Shown here one piece after another: positions 40,994-49,427 of a stretch of 64,000 nucleotides of DNA. Origin of the DNA: Myxococcales bacterium. Its GTDB lineage: Bacteria; Myxococcota_A; Polyangia; Polyangiales; Polyangiaceae. How positions within the stretch are numbered: position 1 is the stretch's first letter; each line of letters starts with the position of its first letter. The translations under genes were made by a program, and so were the position numbers. The stretch spans positions 1-64,000 of the forward strand of contig JAEUKE010000258.1 in the NCBI GenBank assembly GCA_016794345.1. The letters run 5' to 3'. The notes beneath the pieces are model-generated. The model saw only the letters and a program-made list of their open reading frames with translations. It was not told the origin of the DNA and made no database searches.

Positions 40994-43867
40994 ATGTTCC
41001 GAACCCTCGCCAGCCTCGTCGTGGACCGGAAGATCGCCTGGACGATCGTCCTCTTCGTCCTGTCGATCACGATGATCGCGGGGGTCTACGCCGTGCGCGT
41101 CGTCCAGGACGACGACGTGCTGAAGTTCCTGCCGCGCTCCAACCCCGAGGTCGCGGCCTTCTACGAGGTCGCAGATCGTTACGGCAGCCTCGACATCGCC
41201 CTCGTCGGCATCGAGTCCGAGGACGTCTTCGAGCCCGGGTTCGTCGAGCGGCTGCAGAAGGCCACGAAGCGACTGAACCAGACGGAGGGCATCCAGCACG
41301 CCCTCTCGATCACGAGCGTGGAGGACTTCACACCGGACCCCGAGCGCGGCGGCATCGCGACGGACTACCTCGTCCGGGAGATACCCAAGAACGACGAGGA
41401 GCGCGCGCGGCTTCGGGAGAAGGTCCTCTCGCGGGACCACGTGGTGGGCAACCTGGTCAGCGAAGACGGCAAGGCCGTCATGCTCTATTGCTTCGCCGTC
41501 CCGGGGACCGAACAGCGCGCGATCGCCTCCCGCGTCCGCGCGATCGTCGAGGAGAGCTTCCCGAACGAGAAGAAGTACTGGCACGGCGCGCCTTTCGTCT
41601 CGACGTACATCTACGACACGACCCAGAAGGACCTGCGCCGTCTGGCCCCGTGGGCCTGCGCGGCGATCGCGCTCCTGGTCCTCGCCGCCTTCCGCGATCT
41701 CGTCGGCACCAGCCTCTCCTTGCTCGCGACGACGATCGGCATCGTGATCCCGTTCGGGATCATGGGCGCGTTCGGCGTGCACACGAACATCGTCCTTGGC
41801 TCGATGCCGGTCATCCTGTTCGCGCTCGGGAGCGCGTACGGCATCCACATCATGAGCCGCTTCTACGCCCTCGGCACCACCATGCCGCGCGAGGCGGCGC
41901 TCAAGGCGGCCCTGGAGGAGGTCGGCCCGGCCGTGCTCGGGTCAGGCCTCACGACCGTCTTCGGCCTGCTCTCGTTCGTGATGATGGACATCGCACCGCT
42001 CCGCAGCTTCGGGTTCTTCACGGCCCTGGGGCTGACGATCGCGCTGGTCGTCGCGCTTGTCTTCATCCCGGCCGTCATCACCATCTCGCCGATCAAGGGC
42101 AGGGTCCAGGCGCCGCTCCCCGGCATCGCCCGGGCGACCGCCGCGCTCGCCGCCTTCAGCCTCCGCAAGCGCCTGATCATCGGCGTGACGACCGGCGCCG
42201 TGACCCTCGCCGCCGGCTTCTTCGTGAGCCGCGTCGACTCCCGCCTCGACACGACCGCCTTCTTCGATCCCGGCAGCCCGCCCGCCGACGCGGACGAGTT
42301 CATGCAGCGAAAGTTCGGCGGCTCGAGCTTCGTGCAGATCGAGGTGAAGGGCGACATGACCGACCCCACGGTCCTGCGCGAGGTGCAAGCCCTCGCGGAC
42401 CGCGCGCTCCTCGTCCCCGGGGTCTCCAGCGTGAACCACATCGCGGCCATCGTCGCGCAGACGAACGAGGCGATGGAGGACGTGCGGCGCGTCCCGGACA
42501 CACCGGAGAAGGTGAAGCTGCTCCTCAGCTTCCTCACCGGCAAACAGGCCGTGTCGATGACCGTGAACGACGAGCGGCAAGGCGCCCTCATCCACGTGAA
42601 GCTCCGGCCGAGCCGCGCGGCCGAGGTCGAGGAGATCACGGCCAAGCTCGAGGCGCTCGCCGCGGAGGTGCCGAAGACCTACGCGGTCGTGACGACCGAG
42701 CCGGGCAAGCCGAGCGCTCGCGTCGTGTCCCTCGTCGCCGCGCGTGTCCGCGCGCTCGCCACGATCTACGGCGCGAAGATCGACCACCCGGAGGCGGTCG
42801 ATGCCGCCGTGACCGCGCCGCCCGCGGCGCCGCCCGCGTCGGTCATCGAGCCGGGCATCGTCGCCTTCGTGAAGTCGGAGGCGTTTGGCGTCGCGCTCCC
42901 CGAAGACGTCCCGCCGGACGCGCCAGCCCGCATCGCCAAGGCCGTCGCCGAGCTCGGGCCTCCCCCCACCGAGGACGACGCGAAGAAGGCGTGGCGTGCT
43001 CGGTTCCCCGGCGCGGTGAGCGGAGCGCTCGGCAAGCCGGCCGACGACCCGACCGTCGACGACGCCGCGCTCGCCCTCGAGCAGAGCGTGGGCGACGTGT
43101 GGACCCAGGCCGCGGGCGCCGGGCGAGCGCAAGGCCTCATCCAGGCCGCCGGGATCGTGCTCCCCGAAGGCCCCAAGGCGGAGCGCTTCACCCGCGCAAT
43201 CGGCTACGCGCTCCTCGATCGGGACGCGCCGACCGCGCTCTCGCCCGAGGCCGGCGGAGGCTCTCTCGACGTTCGCATCACCGGCTTGCCGGTGCTCTAC
43301 CGCGGCCTCTCGTCGAGCGTCTTCAACAACCAGTGGAACAGCCTCTGGTTCGCCCTGCTCCTCGTGATCGCCTTCAAGGCCCTGCTCTTCCGGTCGGTGG
43401 GCGCGGGCATCCTCTCGTCCATCCCCACGTTGATTACCCTGGTCCTCATCTACGGCACCATGGGCCTCGTCGGGGTCCACCTGGACATCGGCACCTCGAT
43501 GCTCGCCAGTCTCATCATCGGCGCGGGGGACGACTACGCGGTCGAATACCTCTGGGCCTGGTCGGCTCCCGAGGGCGCACTGGAGAAGGCCGCGCGCGAC
43601 GCGGCCATCGACACGGCCGCGGGCATCTGGACCAACGCGTTCATGATGGCCGTCGGCTTCTTCGTCCTGACCTTGGGCGAAGCCCGACCGCTCAAGAACG
43701 TCGGCGGCCTCACCGCCGCGGCCATGATCGCCGCCGGCGCCGCCACGTTCCTCATCTGCCCGGTGCTGGCCCGCAAAAGCCGTTACGCACCCACGGCCGA
43801 GCCTGCCCAGCCCGCCCCGGAAGAGGGCGAGCCGGAGCCGGCCACCAGTAGAAGACTCGAAGAGTGA
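40994..43867 (+). CDS. MMPL/RND-family lipid exporter
   Basis: A 957-residue RND transporter with two halves. Each has one membrane helix, a large periplasmic loop, then five helices: helix 1 at about 10-32 and helices 2-6 at about 215-380 (containing LFALGSAYGIHIMSRF), then helix 7 at about 395 and helices 8-12 at about 790-935 (containing SLIIGAGDDYAVEYLW). Acidic residues in the GAGDD core should carry the proton relay. The second loop is unusually long (about 390 residues). MMPL-type proteins move lipids or hydrophobic compounds. The following LolA-like and DUF1302 genes support an envelope lipid pathway. Confidence 0.92.
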   Translation: MFRTLASLVVDRKIAWTIVLFVLSITMIAGVYAVRVVQDDDVLKFLPRSNPEVAAFYEVADRYGSLDIALVGIESEDVFEPGFVERLQKATKRLNQTEGIQHALSITSVEDFTPDPERGGIATDYLVREIPKNDEERARLREKVLSRDHVVGNLVSEDGKAVMLYCFAVPGTEQRAIASRVRAIVEESFPNEKKYWHGAPFVSTYIYDTTQKDLRRLAPWACAAIALLVLAAFRDLVGTSLSLLATTIGIVIPFGIMGAFGVHTNIVLGSMPVILFALGSAYGIHIMSRFYALGTTMPREAALKAALEEVGPAVLGSGLTTVFGLLSFVMMDIAPLRSFGFFTALGLTIALVVALVFIPAVITISPIKGRVQAPLPGIARATAALAAFSLRKRLIIGVTTGAVTLAAGFFVSRVDSRLDTTAFFDPGSPPADADEFMQRKFGGSSFVQIEVKGDMTDPTVLREVQALADRALLVPGVSSVNHIAAIVAQTNEAMEDVRRVPDTPEKVKLLLSFLTGKQAVSMTVNDERQGALIHVKLRPSRAAEVEEITAKLEALAAEVPKTYAVVTTEPGKPSARVVSLVAARVRALATIYGAKIDHPEAVDAAVTAPPAAPPASVIEPGIVAFVKSEAFGVALPEDVPPDAPARIAKAVAELGPPPTEDDAKKAWRARFPGAVSGALGKPADDPTVDDAALALEQSVGDVWTQAAGAGRAQGLIQAAGIVLPEGPKAERFTRAIGYALLDRDAPTALSPEAGGGSLDVRITGLPVLYRGLSSSVFNNQWNSLWFALLLVIAFKALLFRSVGAGILSSIPTLITLVLIYGTMGLVGVHLDIGTSMLASLIIGAGDDYAVEYLWAWSAPEGALEKAARDAAIDTAAGIWTNAFMMAVGFFVLTLGEARPLKNVGGLTAAAMIAAGAATFLICPVLARKSRYAPTAEPAQPAPEEGEPEPATSRRLEE

Positions 43868-43943
43868 AGAGCCGAGAGGGGCCTGCCGTCCAAGGCCAGG
43901 CAACCCTCCCAAAACGCGCGAAACCTAGCTAGGAATGATCGCC

Positions 43944-44708
43944 ATGAAGCGTCGGACTTTCTCCCAACTCCTCTCGATCGGTACGGCAGCGGGCGCGGCA
44001 GGGCTCTGGTCCGAGGATGTGCTCGCGGACGAGAAGGGCGACAAGGCCCTCGCGACCATCGACGCCACCATCTACAAGGCGAAGACGCAGTATCTCGAGT
44101 ACGAAGCGACGATCAAGGTGCCGGAGAAGTCCGACCGCACGCTCAAGCTCGCGGTCTGGATGAAAAACGAGTGGCGCCTGTCGGAGTTCCTGGCGCCCGC
44201 CGACGTGAAGGGAACGAAGGTCCTCATCCTGTCGCCCACGCAGATGTACGTGTACCTCCCGGCCTACAAGAAGGTCCGTCGCATCGCGAGCCACGTGACC
44301 GACCAGGGCTTCATGGGCATGAACTTCACCCAGGATGAGCTCTCGATCACCAGCTACACGAAGATGTACTCGGCCACCGTCGCCAAGGACGACGGCAAGC
44401 TCGTGACCCTGGCGCTCACCGCCAAGAAGGACACGAACGCCCCCTACCCCAAGATCGAGCTGGTCTGCGACAAGGCCAAGAACCTCCCCGTCGAGATCCG
44501 GTACTTCAACGAGGAGGGGACCAAGCTCAAGACGGAGACGCGCGGCGCCTACAGCACCGAGAAGGAGTGCCACGCCCCCGGCGAGCTCAAGATGGTCGAT
44601 CACACCAAGGGCGGCGCCTCCACCACGCTCGCGCGCAAGGCCTGGAAGGTGAACCTCGACATCCCCGATTCGAAGTTCTCCAAGCGCGCGCTCGAAGAAG
44701 GCTCTTGA
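43944..44708 (+). CDS. Outer-membrane lipoprotein-sorting-like protein (LolA/LppX fold)
   Basis: A 254-residue exported protein. The N-terminus KRRTFSQLLSIGTAAGAAG is a signal of Tat-like type. The remainder is the beta-sheet cradle of the outer membrane lipoprotein-sorting family: LEYEATIKVP, LKLAVWMKNEWRLSEFLAP, VYLPAYKKVRRI, SFMGMNF-like GFMGMNFTQDELS, then LPVEIRYFNEEG. ATG 43944 is chosen because AGGA at 43931-43934 is nine bases away; ATG 43935 would touch the ribosome site. Proteins of this kind accompany MMPL exporters and probably carry lipid across the periplasm. Confidence 0.86.
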   Translation: MKRRTFSQLLSIGTAAGAAGLWSEDVLADEKGDKALATIDATIYKAKTQYLEYEATIKVPEKSDRTLKLAVWMKNEWRLSEFLAPADVKGTKVLILSPTQMYVYLPAYKKVRRIASHVTDQGFMGMNFTQDELSITSYTKMYSATVAKDDGKLVTLALTAKKDTNAPYPKIELVCDKAKNLPVEIRYFNEEGTKLKTETRGAYSTEKECHAPGELKMVDHTKGGASTTLARKAWKVNLDIPDSKFSKRALEEGS

Positions 44709-44741
44709 GGAACGACTGACTGAATCAATACCCTGGCGGCG

Positions 44742-46529
44742 ATGATCCGCCCGTTCGTCGCCGGGGCCCTTTCCTTCGGCGTTCTCCTCGCGGTGACCTC
44801 GGCACACGCCGACGACCCATCGTGGGACATGCAGCTCAAGGTCGAGAGCGACCTCCGATTCCGCCTCGAGACGAAGTCGGCCGGCGGCGTGGTCGCGCAG
44901 ACCTCCCTCCCGGCAGGAATCGAGCGTAACCAGAACCTCTTGGGCGCGAAGTTCTCCGTGTCATGGGAGAACGTGAAGGCGGTCGCGCAGACCGACCTCG
45001 TCGTCTACGGCTACCAGTCGCAGCTCGACGGCATCGGCGCGCTCAGCAAGGCGGAGGAGACGCAGCCGTACCGCATCGACGTGAACGAGCTCTACGTCGA
45101 GGTGCAGAACCTCCTCGTCGACGGCTTCCACGTGCGCGCGGGCCAGCAGCTGGTGCTCTGGGGCGTTGCCGACCAGTTCAACCCGACGAACCTGCTCAAC
45201 CCGGACGACCTGATCGATCCGCTCCTCTTCGGGAAGCAGCTCGGCAACTTCATGGTGAAGGCCGACTACTGGGTGACGGACGACTTCAGCCTCTCGGCCG
45301 TGCTCGTCCCGCTCTTCCGTCCGGCGCGCCTCCCGACGAGCGCGGCGCTCGGGCCGGCGCAGGTCGGCCGCACGCCATACACGGACACGAAGCTGCGCTG
45401 GAGAAACGAGACCGAGCGCGGCGCCGTATCGCGCTTCCTCAACGTCCCCACCGTGGTGGACTCCATCACGGTCATCACGCCCGAGCCGCAGTTCGAGAAC
45501 ATGCAGGCTGCCGTACGCATGGCGGGGACGGTCTTCGAGCAGGACGTCGCGCTCAGCTACTACACGGGCTTCCACGATTTCCCCGTCCCCATTCAGAACC
45601 ACACGCGACAAGACCCGACGGGCGCGTGTGGCGGGCCGCCTTTCGGCGGGATCTGCACGACGGAGATCGGCGGTGGCCGCCTGCTCACGGACACCACGCT
45701 CGGCTACCCGAAGATGCACGCCTACGGGCTCAACATCGCGGGTGAGTTCAACCCGTTCAAGCTCATCGACGAGGGCATCGGCGGCATCGGCTACCGCATC
45801 GAAGGCGCGCTCTACATCCCGCGCGAGACGAAGATGAAGCTCACGCAGGAGGAGCTCGTCCTCGGCGGCGGCGCGTTCCGGCTGCCCGGCGGCGAATACG
45901 ACTACGACTTCGACGGGCAGCCCGGCGGGCCGCGCCCGACGATCGTGGAGAGCACCGCGTTCGCGAAATGGACCGTGGGCCTCGACTACACCTTCCCCGG
46001 CAACGTGTACGCGAACCTCATGTGGGTCCATGGGCTGGCGGACGAGTTCGGTGCAGGCGACTGGATCAACGGAACGAAAGAGGTCCGGGACAGCGGCATC
46101 GTCACCAGGTCCCTGAACGACCTCATCAACCCCGACAAGGGCTGCGTGAGCCTCGTCCCGCTCAACATCGACGGTCGCCGCTGCGCACGCGAGGTCCTCC
46201 GCCCTCGGCTCGGCGACTACCTGGTCGCCGGCGTCGACGTGAAATGGCTCGACGATCAGCTCCTCACACGGCTCTTCACCATCCTCGAGCTCTCCGGCTA
46301 CGAGATGACGCGCCCGTCGTTCGGGGGCGGTCGCACCACGTTCAAATATCCCTTCTACGACGACCGCGGCTTCTCCGCGGTCATCTTCCCCGAGATGGCC
46401 TACAACTTCGGCAACGGCCTCGAGCTCGGGCTGGGCGCGCTCTTCAACCTGGGAAAGAGCTACACGAAGTTCGGCGATCCCGCCTCGGGCGGCTCGCTCA
46501 CGTTCCTGCGCGCGCGCTACACGCTCTGA
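44742..46529 (+). CDS. DUF1302-family outer-membrane protein
   Basis: A 595-residue protein with signal peptide (ALSFGVLLAVTSAHA) and many amphipathic beta strands ending in LRARYTL, the aromatic C-terminus of an outer-membrane barrel. The stretch LVDGFHVRAGQQLVLWGVADQFNPTNLLNP is the signature of DUF1302 proteins, which pair with MMPL exporters and LolA-like proteins in proteobacteria. It should be the outer-membrane station of that pathway. It lies 33 bp after the LolA-like gene. Confidence 0.88.
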   Translation: MIRPFVAGALSFGVLLAVTSAHADDPSWDMQLKVESDLRFRLETKSAGGVVAQTSLPAGIERNQNLLGAKFSVSWENVKAVAQTDLVVYGYQSQLDGIGALSKAEETQPYRIDVNELYVEVQNLLVDGFHVRAGQQLVLWGVADQFNPTNLLNPDDLIDPLLFGKQLGNFMVKADYWVTDDFSLSAVLVPLFRPARLPTSAALGPAQVGRTPYTDTKLRWRNETERGAVSRFLNVPTVVDSITVITPEPQFENMQAAVRMAGTVFEQDVALSYYTGFHDFPVPIQNHTRQDPTGACGGPPFGGICTTEIGGGRLLTDTTLGYPKMHAYGLNIAGEFNPFKLIDEGIGGIGYRIEGALYIPRETKMKLTQEELVLGGGAFRLPGGEYDYDFDGQPGGPRPTIVESTAFAKWTVGLDYTFPGNVYANLMWVHGLADEFGAGDWINGTKEVRDSGIVTRSLNDLINPDKGCVSLVPLNIDGRRCAREVLRPRLGDYLVAGVDVKWLDDQLLTRLFTILELSGYEMTRPSFGGGRTTFKYPFYDDRGFSAVIFPEMAYNFGNGLELGLGALFNLGKSYTKFGDPASGGSLTFLRARYTL

Positions 46530-46534
46530 GAACG

Positions 46535-47155
46535 ATGATGGCGCGCCCGAAGCGCCGAAACGCACCTGTCTTCTTGGCCCCGTCGTCAGGTCTGTGGCTT
46601 GCTACGCGCGTGCTTCCCCACAGATTTCTGAAGTGGTCTCTCGCCACCCTGCTCGCCATCTCTCCATTCGCGCTCGCCGGCGCCGCGCAGGCGGCCGAGG
46701 AGGACGTTCGAGAGGAGTCGGCCGAGCCCCCGCCCTCTTCCGAGCCCAGCGACGACTCCGCGGAGTCGACCGACTCCGAGCCGGCGAAGAAGGCGAAGCC
46801 GAAGCCGAAGAAGGCCTCGAAGAAGAAGCACAAGGCGAAGTCCGCGAGCGTCTCGGCCAAGAACAAGAAGGTCAAGGCGAAGGGCAAGAAGGACAAGGAC
46901 AAGGCTCACGCCAAGGTCGCGTCGAAGCCCAAGAAGAAGAAGAAGAAGACCGAGCACGTCGAGGCGAGCGACAGCGAGTCGAAGGTCGCCTGCGCGGAGC
47001 CCGAGAAGAAGAAGAGCACCGCCGTCCTCTCGAAGACCGTGAAGGACGACGATGCACAGGCTGCGAGCAAAGACGACGCCTCGAGCGGCGACGAGGGCGA
47101 CCGCAAGAACCGGCGCCGCAAGCCGGTCCGCCGTCGCCAGAAGTCGGCTGACTGA
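46535..47155 (+). CDS. Lysine-rich low-complexity protein with possible signal peptide
   Basis: A 206-residue protein. A hydrophobic segment (LKWSLATLLAISPFALAGAAQA, about 33-54) is followed by an acidic Ser/Glu stretch and then about 110 residues of Lys/Ala/Ser repeats (KPKPKKASKKK, KKVKAKGKKDKDK) before the arginine-rich end. GTG 46610 would place the signal at the N-terminus and may be the true start. With the signal the protein is periplasmic; without it, it would resemble histone-H1-like DNA-binding proteins. It is the last gene before the hairpin terminator. Confidence 0.65.
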   Translation: MMARPKRRNAPVFLAPSSGLWLATRVLPHRFLKWSLATLLAISPFALAGAAQAAEEDVREESAEPPPSSEPSDDSAESTDSEPAKKAKPKPKKASKKKHKAKSASVSAKNKKVKAKGKKDKDKAHAKVASKPKKKKKKTEHVEASDSESKVACAEPEKKKSTAVLSKTVKDDDAQAASKDDASSGDEGDRKNRRRKPVRRRQKSAD

Positions 47156-47179
47156 GCGAGGCGAGGGGTGAAGCAACGA

Positions 47180-47212
47180 GGCGGAAGGTCGAGAGACCTT
47201 CCGCCTTTCGTC
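47180..47212 (+). terminator. Intrinsic terminator of the exporter operon
   Basis: A perfect 11-bp stem (GGCGGAAGGTC against GACCTTCCGCC) with a GAGA tetraloop, followed by TTTCGTCGTTTCG. It lies 25 bp after the Lys-rich gene stop. The tetraloop and T-rich tail make it the clearest terminator in the window. Confidence 0.85.
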
Positions 47213-47290
47213 GTTTCGTCGTGACACGCCGATAGCCGGGTGGATGAAACGGCACCGTCACGGTGCTCGATGAGGGCGCGGCCGCCGATC

Positions 47291-47323
47291 ACCCCCCCGG
47301 CCCCCCTCACGTCGTGAGGGGGG
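47291..47323 (-). repeat. Palindromic G-tract repeat, copy 1
   Basis: Read on the minus strand: CCCCCCTCAC, three bases, GTGAGGGGGG, then CC and seven G. It begins 17 bp after the stop of the leftward PglZ-like gene, in sense with it. Together with the terminator at 47180 it fills the 185-bp convergent gap 47156-47340. Confidence 0.75.
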
Positions 47324-47340
47324 AGGGCGCGGAGGCGACG

Positions 47341-49326
47341 TTACTGCACGGCGTCGACGAGCCACGCCTGACCGCCCACGAGGACCTCCTCGGGCGACGC
47401 GCCGCCTTGAACCGAGGGTCCCGTCGCCCAGCCGTTCTGGCCCGCTCCGAGCACGAAGCCGTGATCGCCGAAGACGTAGACGAGCGTGCGCGGCGGCATC
47501 GACTCGAAGAGCTTGAGCAGCCCCTCCGCGAGCTCCTCGGCGATGGCGTCGAGCCGCTCGTCGTAGGTCGGGCCCGTCCCGCGGAGCCGCGCCTCGACCA
47601 GGTCGAGCTTCATGATCTCACGCGCTCCGAGCCGCTCGCGGCGGAACGCCGCGACGTTGCGCCCCCGCGAGATGTCGGGCTCGCTCGGCGCCGGCGGCAT
47701 GTCCGCGAGGCCTTGAGGGCCACGAGCCAGGAGGTGCAGCTGAGAGGGTGTGGTGGTCGGGAGCGCCGACCAGAGGATGGCCTTTTCGACGAGAACCGCC
47801 CGCTTGTCGAGCGACGCGCGAAGCCGAGCGGCGACTCGCTCGGACAGATCGAAGCTCATCGAGTCGACGAGGACGAGCTTCACCGAGCGCGCGCTCGCGA
47901 GACGAGCCACGCGGTGCGCGACCTCCGGCGCATCCATCACCATCGTGGGTCGCTTGCCGGTCACGCGGATCGTGCCGAAAGCCGCCTCGTAGCTCTCGGC
48001 GAAGCCGTCACGCCACCCGCGGACGATGTCGCGGATGGCCGCGTCGGTCTCGCCGCGGTGAATCGCTCCGAGGAGCGGGATGTAGCGCTCGGTGAACAGG
48101 CGCTCGACCTGAGCCGCGGGCCGTGGGCCGCGGGCCGCGTCGAGCTCCATGGCGTGCTCGCGCCACCCCTGGAGGACGAGGAGGCGCTCCGCGCGCTCCG
48201 CCTCGATGCGCTCGGCCTCCTTTCGTTCGGCCTCCTTGCGCTCGGCTTCGAGTCGCAGGGCCTCGCGACGCTCGGCCTCCTTGCGCTCGGCTTCGCGGCG
48301 CTCGGCTTCGCGGCGCTCCTTCTGCACACGCTCGGCCTCGATGCGCTCGGCCTCGACGCGCGCGGCCTCCGCGCGCTCCGCCTCCAATCGATCCGACTCC
48401 TCGCGCTCGGCGATCGCGCGCTCGGCCTCGATCCGTTCGGCCTCCGCGCGGAGGGCCTCGCGCTCCTCGATCGAAGACTCCGGCTCCACCTCTTCCACCG
48501 CAGGGCAGACGGCGAGGACCAGATCGGGGAGCTTCGTCTCCTCCGCGGCGGCGATGACCTCGGCCAGGTCCTGGCCTTCGTCGCCGTCATCCACCTCGGA
48601 GGAGGTGGCCTCACCCTCGGCCTCGGCGCTGTCGGGCCGCAGCGTGGGCGCGACGGGCGGCGGCGAGAGATCGGTGCTGCGCTCCGCCACGCGCGGGACC
48701 ATCGAGACGAGGGATCCGGCGCCGGCGTCCCACACGACCTCGTCCAGAGGCCGCGGGACCTTGAGCTCGATGTCGCGGTCCGCCTCCTCGATGAGGATGC
48801 CCACCGCCAGCCGGGTCTCGGTCTTGGCCGCGTCGATCCAAGACATCAGTACAGTTGCGTCATCGTCACGGAGCCTGCCGCGATCCGCGAGCGACCGGAG
48901 CGGCGGCACGCAGATGAGGATCTCGCGGACCGGGAGCGCCGCCGCGCGGAAGAGCTGATCGGAGACGGCCCAGGTGGGGTCGTCCTGCACCTCGCCGATG
49001 GGCGGCATGGCGCCGCGACGCGCGAGCGCGGACTCGATCGCCGCCTCGAGCACGCGCCCGAGCTTGCCGGGCAGAGCCGGCGAGGGGCGCGCGATCAGCG
49101 CGCGGGCCCGCCACGCTTCCTCGCAGAGGCGCTCGCGGCTCGCGTCATCGACGAAGCGGACGAAGCTCGGCTTACGCGAGCGGCTCGGCTCGCGCGCTTC
49201 GTGCTCGGCGTGAGGACGCTCTTCGCTCGAGCCGATCCCTTCCGGGCGCAAGTCGAGCGACATCTGAGCGGAGGAGGAGGCTGCCCCCCCGACGAGTTGG
49301 GGGGCCCCGACGGGCTGGGCGGACAT
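47341..49326 (-). CDS. PglZ-like protein with a long charged single helix
   Basis: A 661-residue cytoplasmic protein. The N-terminal third is Ala/Pro-rich with a helical region. Residues about 285-385 are an almost pure E-A-E-R repeat (EAERIEAERAIAERE type) expected to form a stable single alpha helix. The C-terminal 240 residues resemble the PglZ alkaline-phosphatase-like domain: LVLVDSMSFDLSERVAARL, LWSALPTTTPSQLH and YVFGDHGFVL. PglZ domains occur in phage-defence systems and in PorX-type response regulators. No other defence gene is near. ATG 49326 is preferred over the longer frame to 49488. Confidence 0.72.
   Translation of the reverse strand: MSAQPVGAPQLVGGAASSSAQMSLDLRPEGIGSSEERPHAEHEAREPSRSRKPSFVRFVDDASRERLCEEAWRARALIARPSPALPGKLGRVLEAAIESALARRGAMPPIGEVQDDPTWAVSDQLFRAAALPVREILICVPPLRSLADRGRLRDDDATVLMSWIDAAKTETRLAVGILIEEADRDIELKVPRPLDEVVWDAGAGSLVSMVPRVAERSTDLSPPPVAPTLRPDSAEAEGEATSSEVDDGDEGQDLAEVIAAAEETKLPDLVLAVCPAVEEVEPESSIEEREALRAEAERIEAERAIAEREESDRLEAERAEAARVEAERIEAERVQKERREAERREAERKEAERREALRLEAERKEAERKEAERIEAERAERLLVLQGWREHAMELDAARGPRPAAQVERLFTERYIPLLGAIHRGETDAAIRDIVRGWRDGFAESYEAAFGTIRVTGKRPTMVMDAPEVAHRVARLASARSVKLVLVDSMSFDLSERVAARLRASLDKRAVLVEKAILWSALPTTTPSQLHLLARGPQGLADMPPAPSEPDISRGRNVAAFRRERLGAREIMKLDLVEARLRGTGPTYDERLDAIAEELAEGLLKLFESMPPRTLVYVFGDHGFVLGAGQNGWATGPSVQGGASPEEVLVGGQAWLVDAVQ
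48187..48468 (-). repeat. Degenerate tandem repeat encoding an E-A-E-R helix
   Basis: About 280 bp of imperfect 12-18-bp units built on the trinucleotide pattern for EAER and AERKE, inside the PglZ-like gene. Units have drifted in third positions, so selection on the protein helix rather than recent slippage is likely for much of it. Confidence 0.6.
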
Positions 49327-49427
49327 ACGCCCTGGTCCGTGCCAGAGATGGCGAATTGGGGCCAGTTTTCGGCGGAACTCCGGGGGCGATGCGGCTGTCT
49401 CAACCGGGCTTCGAGAGGAGTCCGTGT

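Noticed and set aside
41488..43851. Long arginine-rich frame overlapping the MMPL gene
   Set aside because: It is the +1 frame of a clearly homologous transporter and contains no recognisable domain.
39359..46529. Ketosynthase plus MMPL plus LolA-like genes as an aryl-polyene cluster
   Set aside because: The needed ketoreductase, dehydratase, acyl-carrier, ammonia-lyase and acyltransferase genes are missing, and the synthase is on the other strand.
46535..47155. Lys-rich protein as a definite histone-like nucleoid protein
   Set aside because: A hydrophobic signal-like segment precedes the basic tail, so a cytoplasmic DNA-binding role cannot be asserted.
47341..49326. PglZ domain as a sign of a BREX or Pgl phage-defence island
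   Set aside because: No BrxC/BrxL-type ATPase, methylase, Lon-like protease or other defence gene is in the window.
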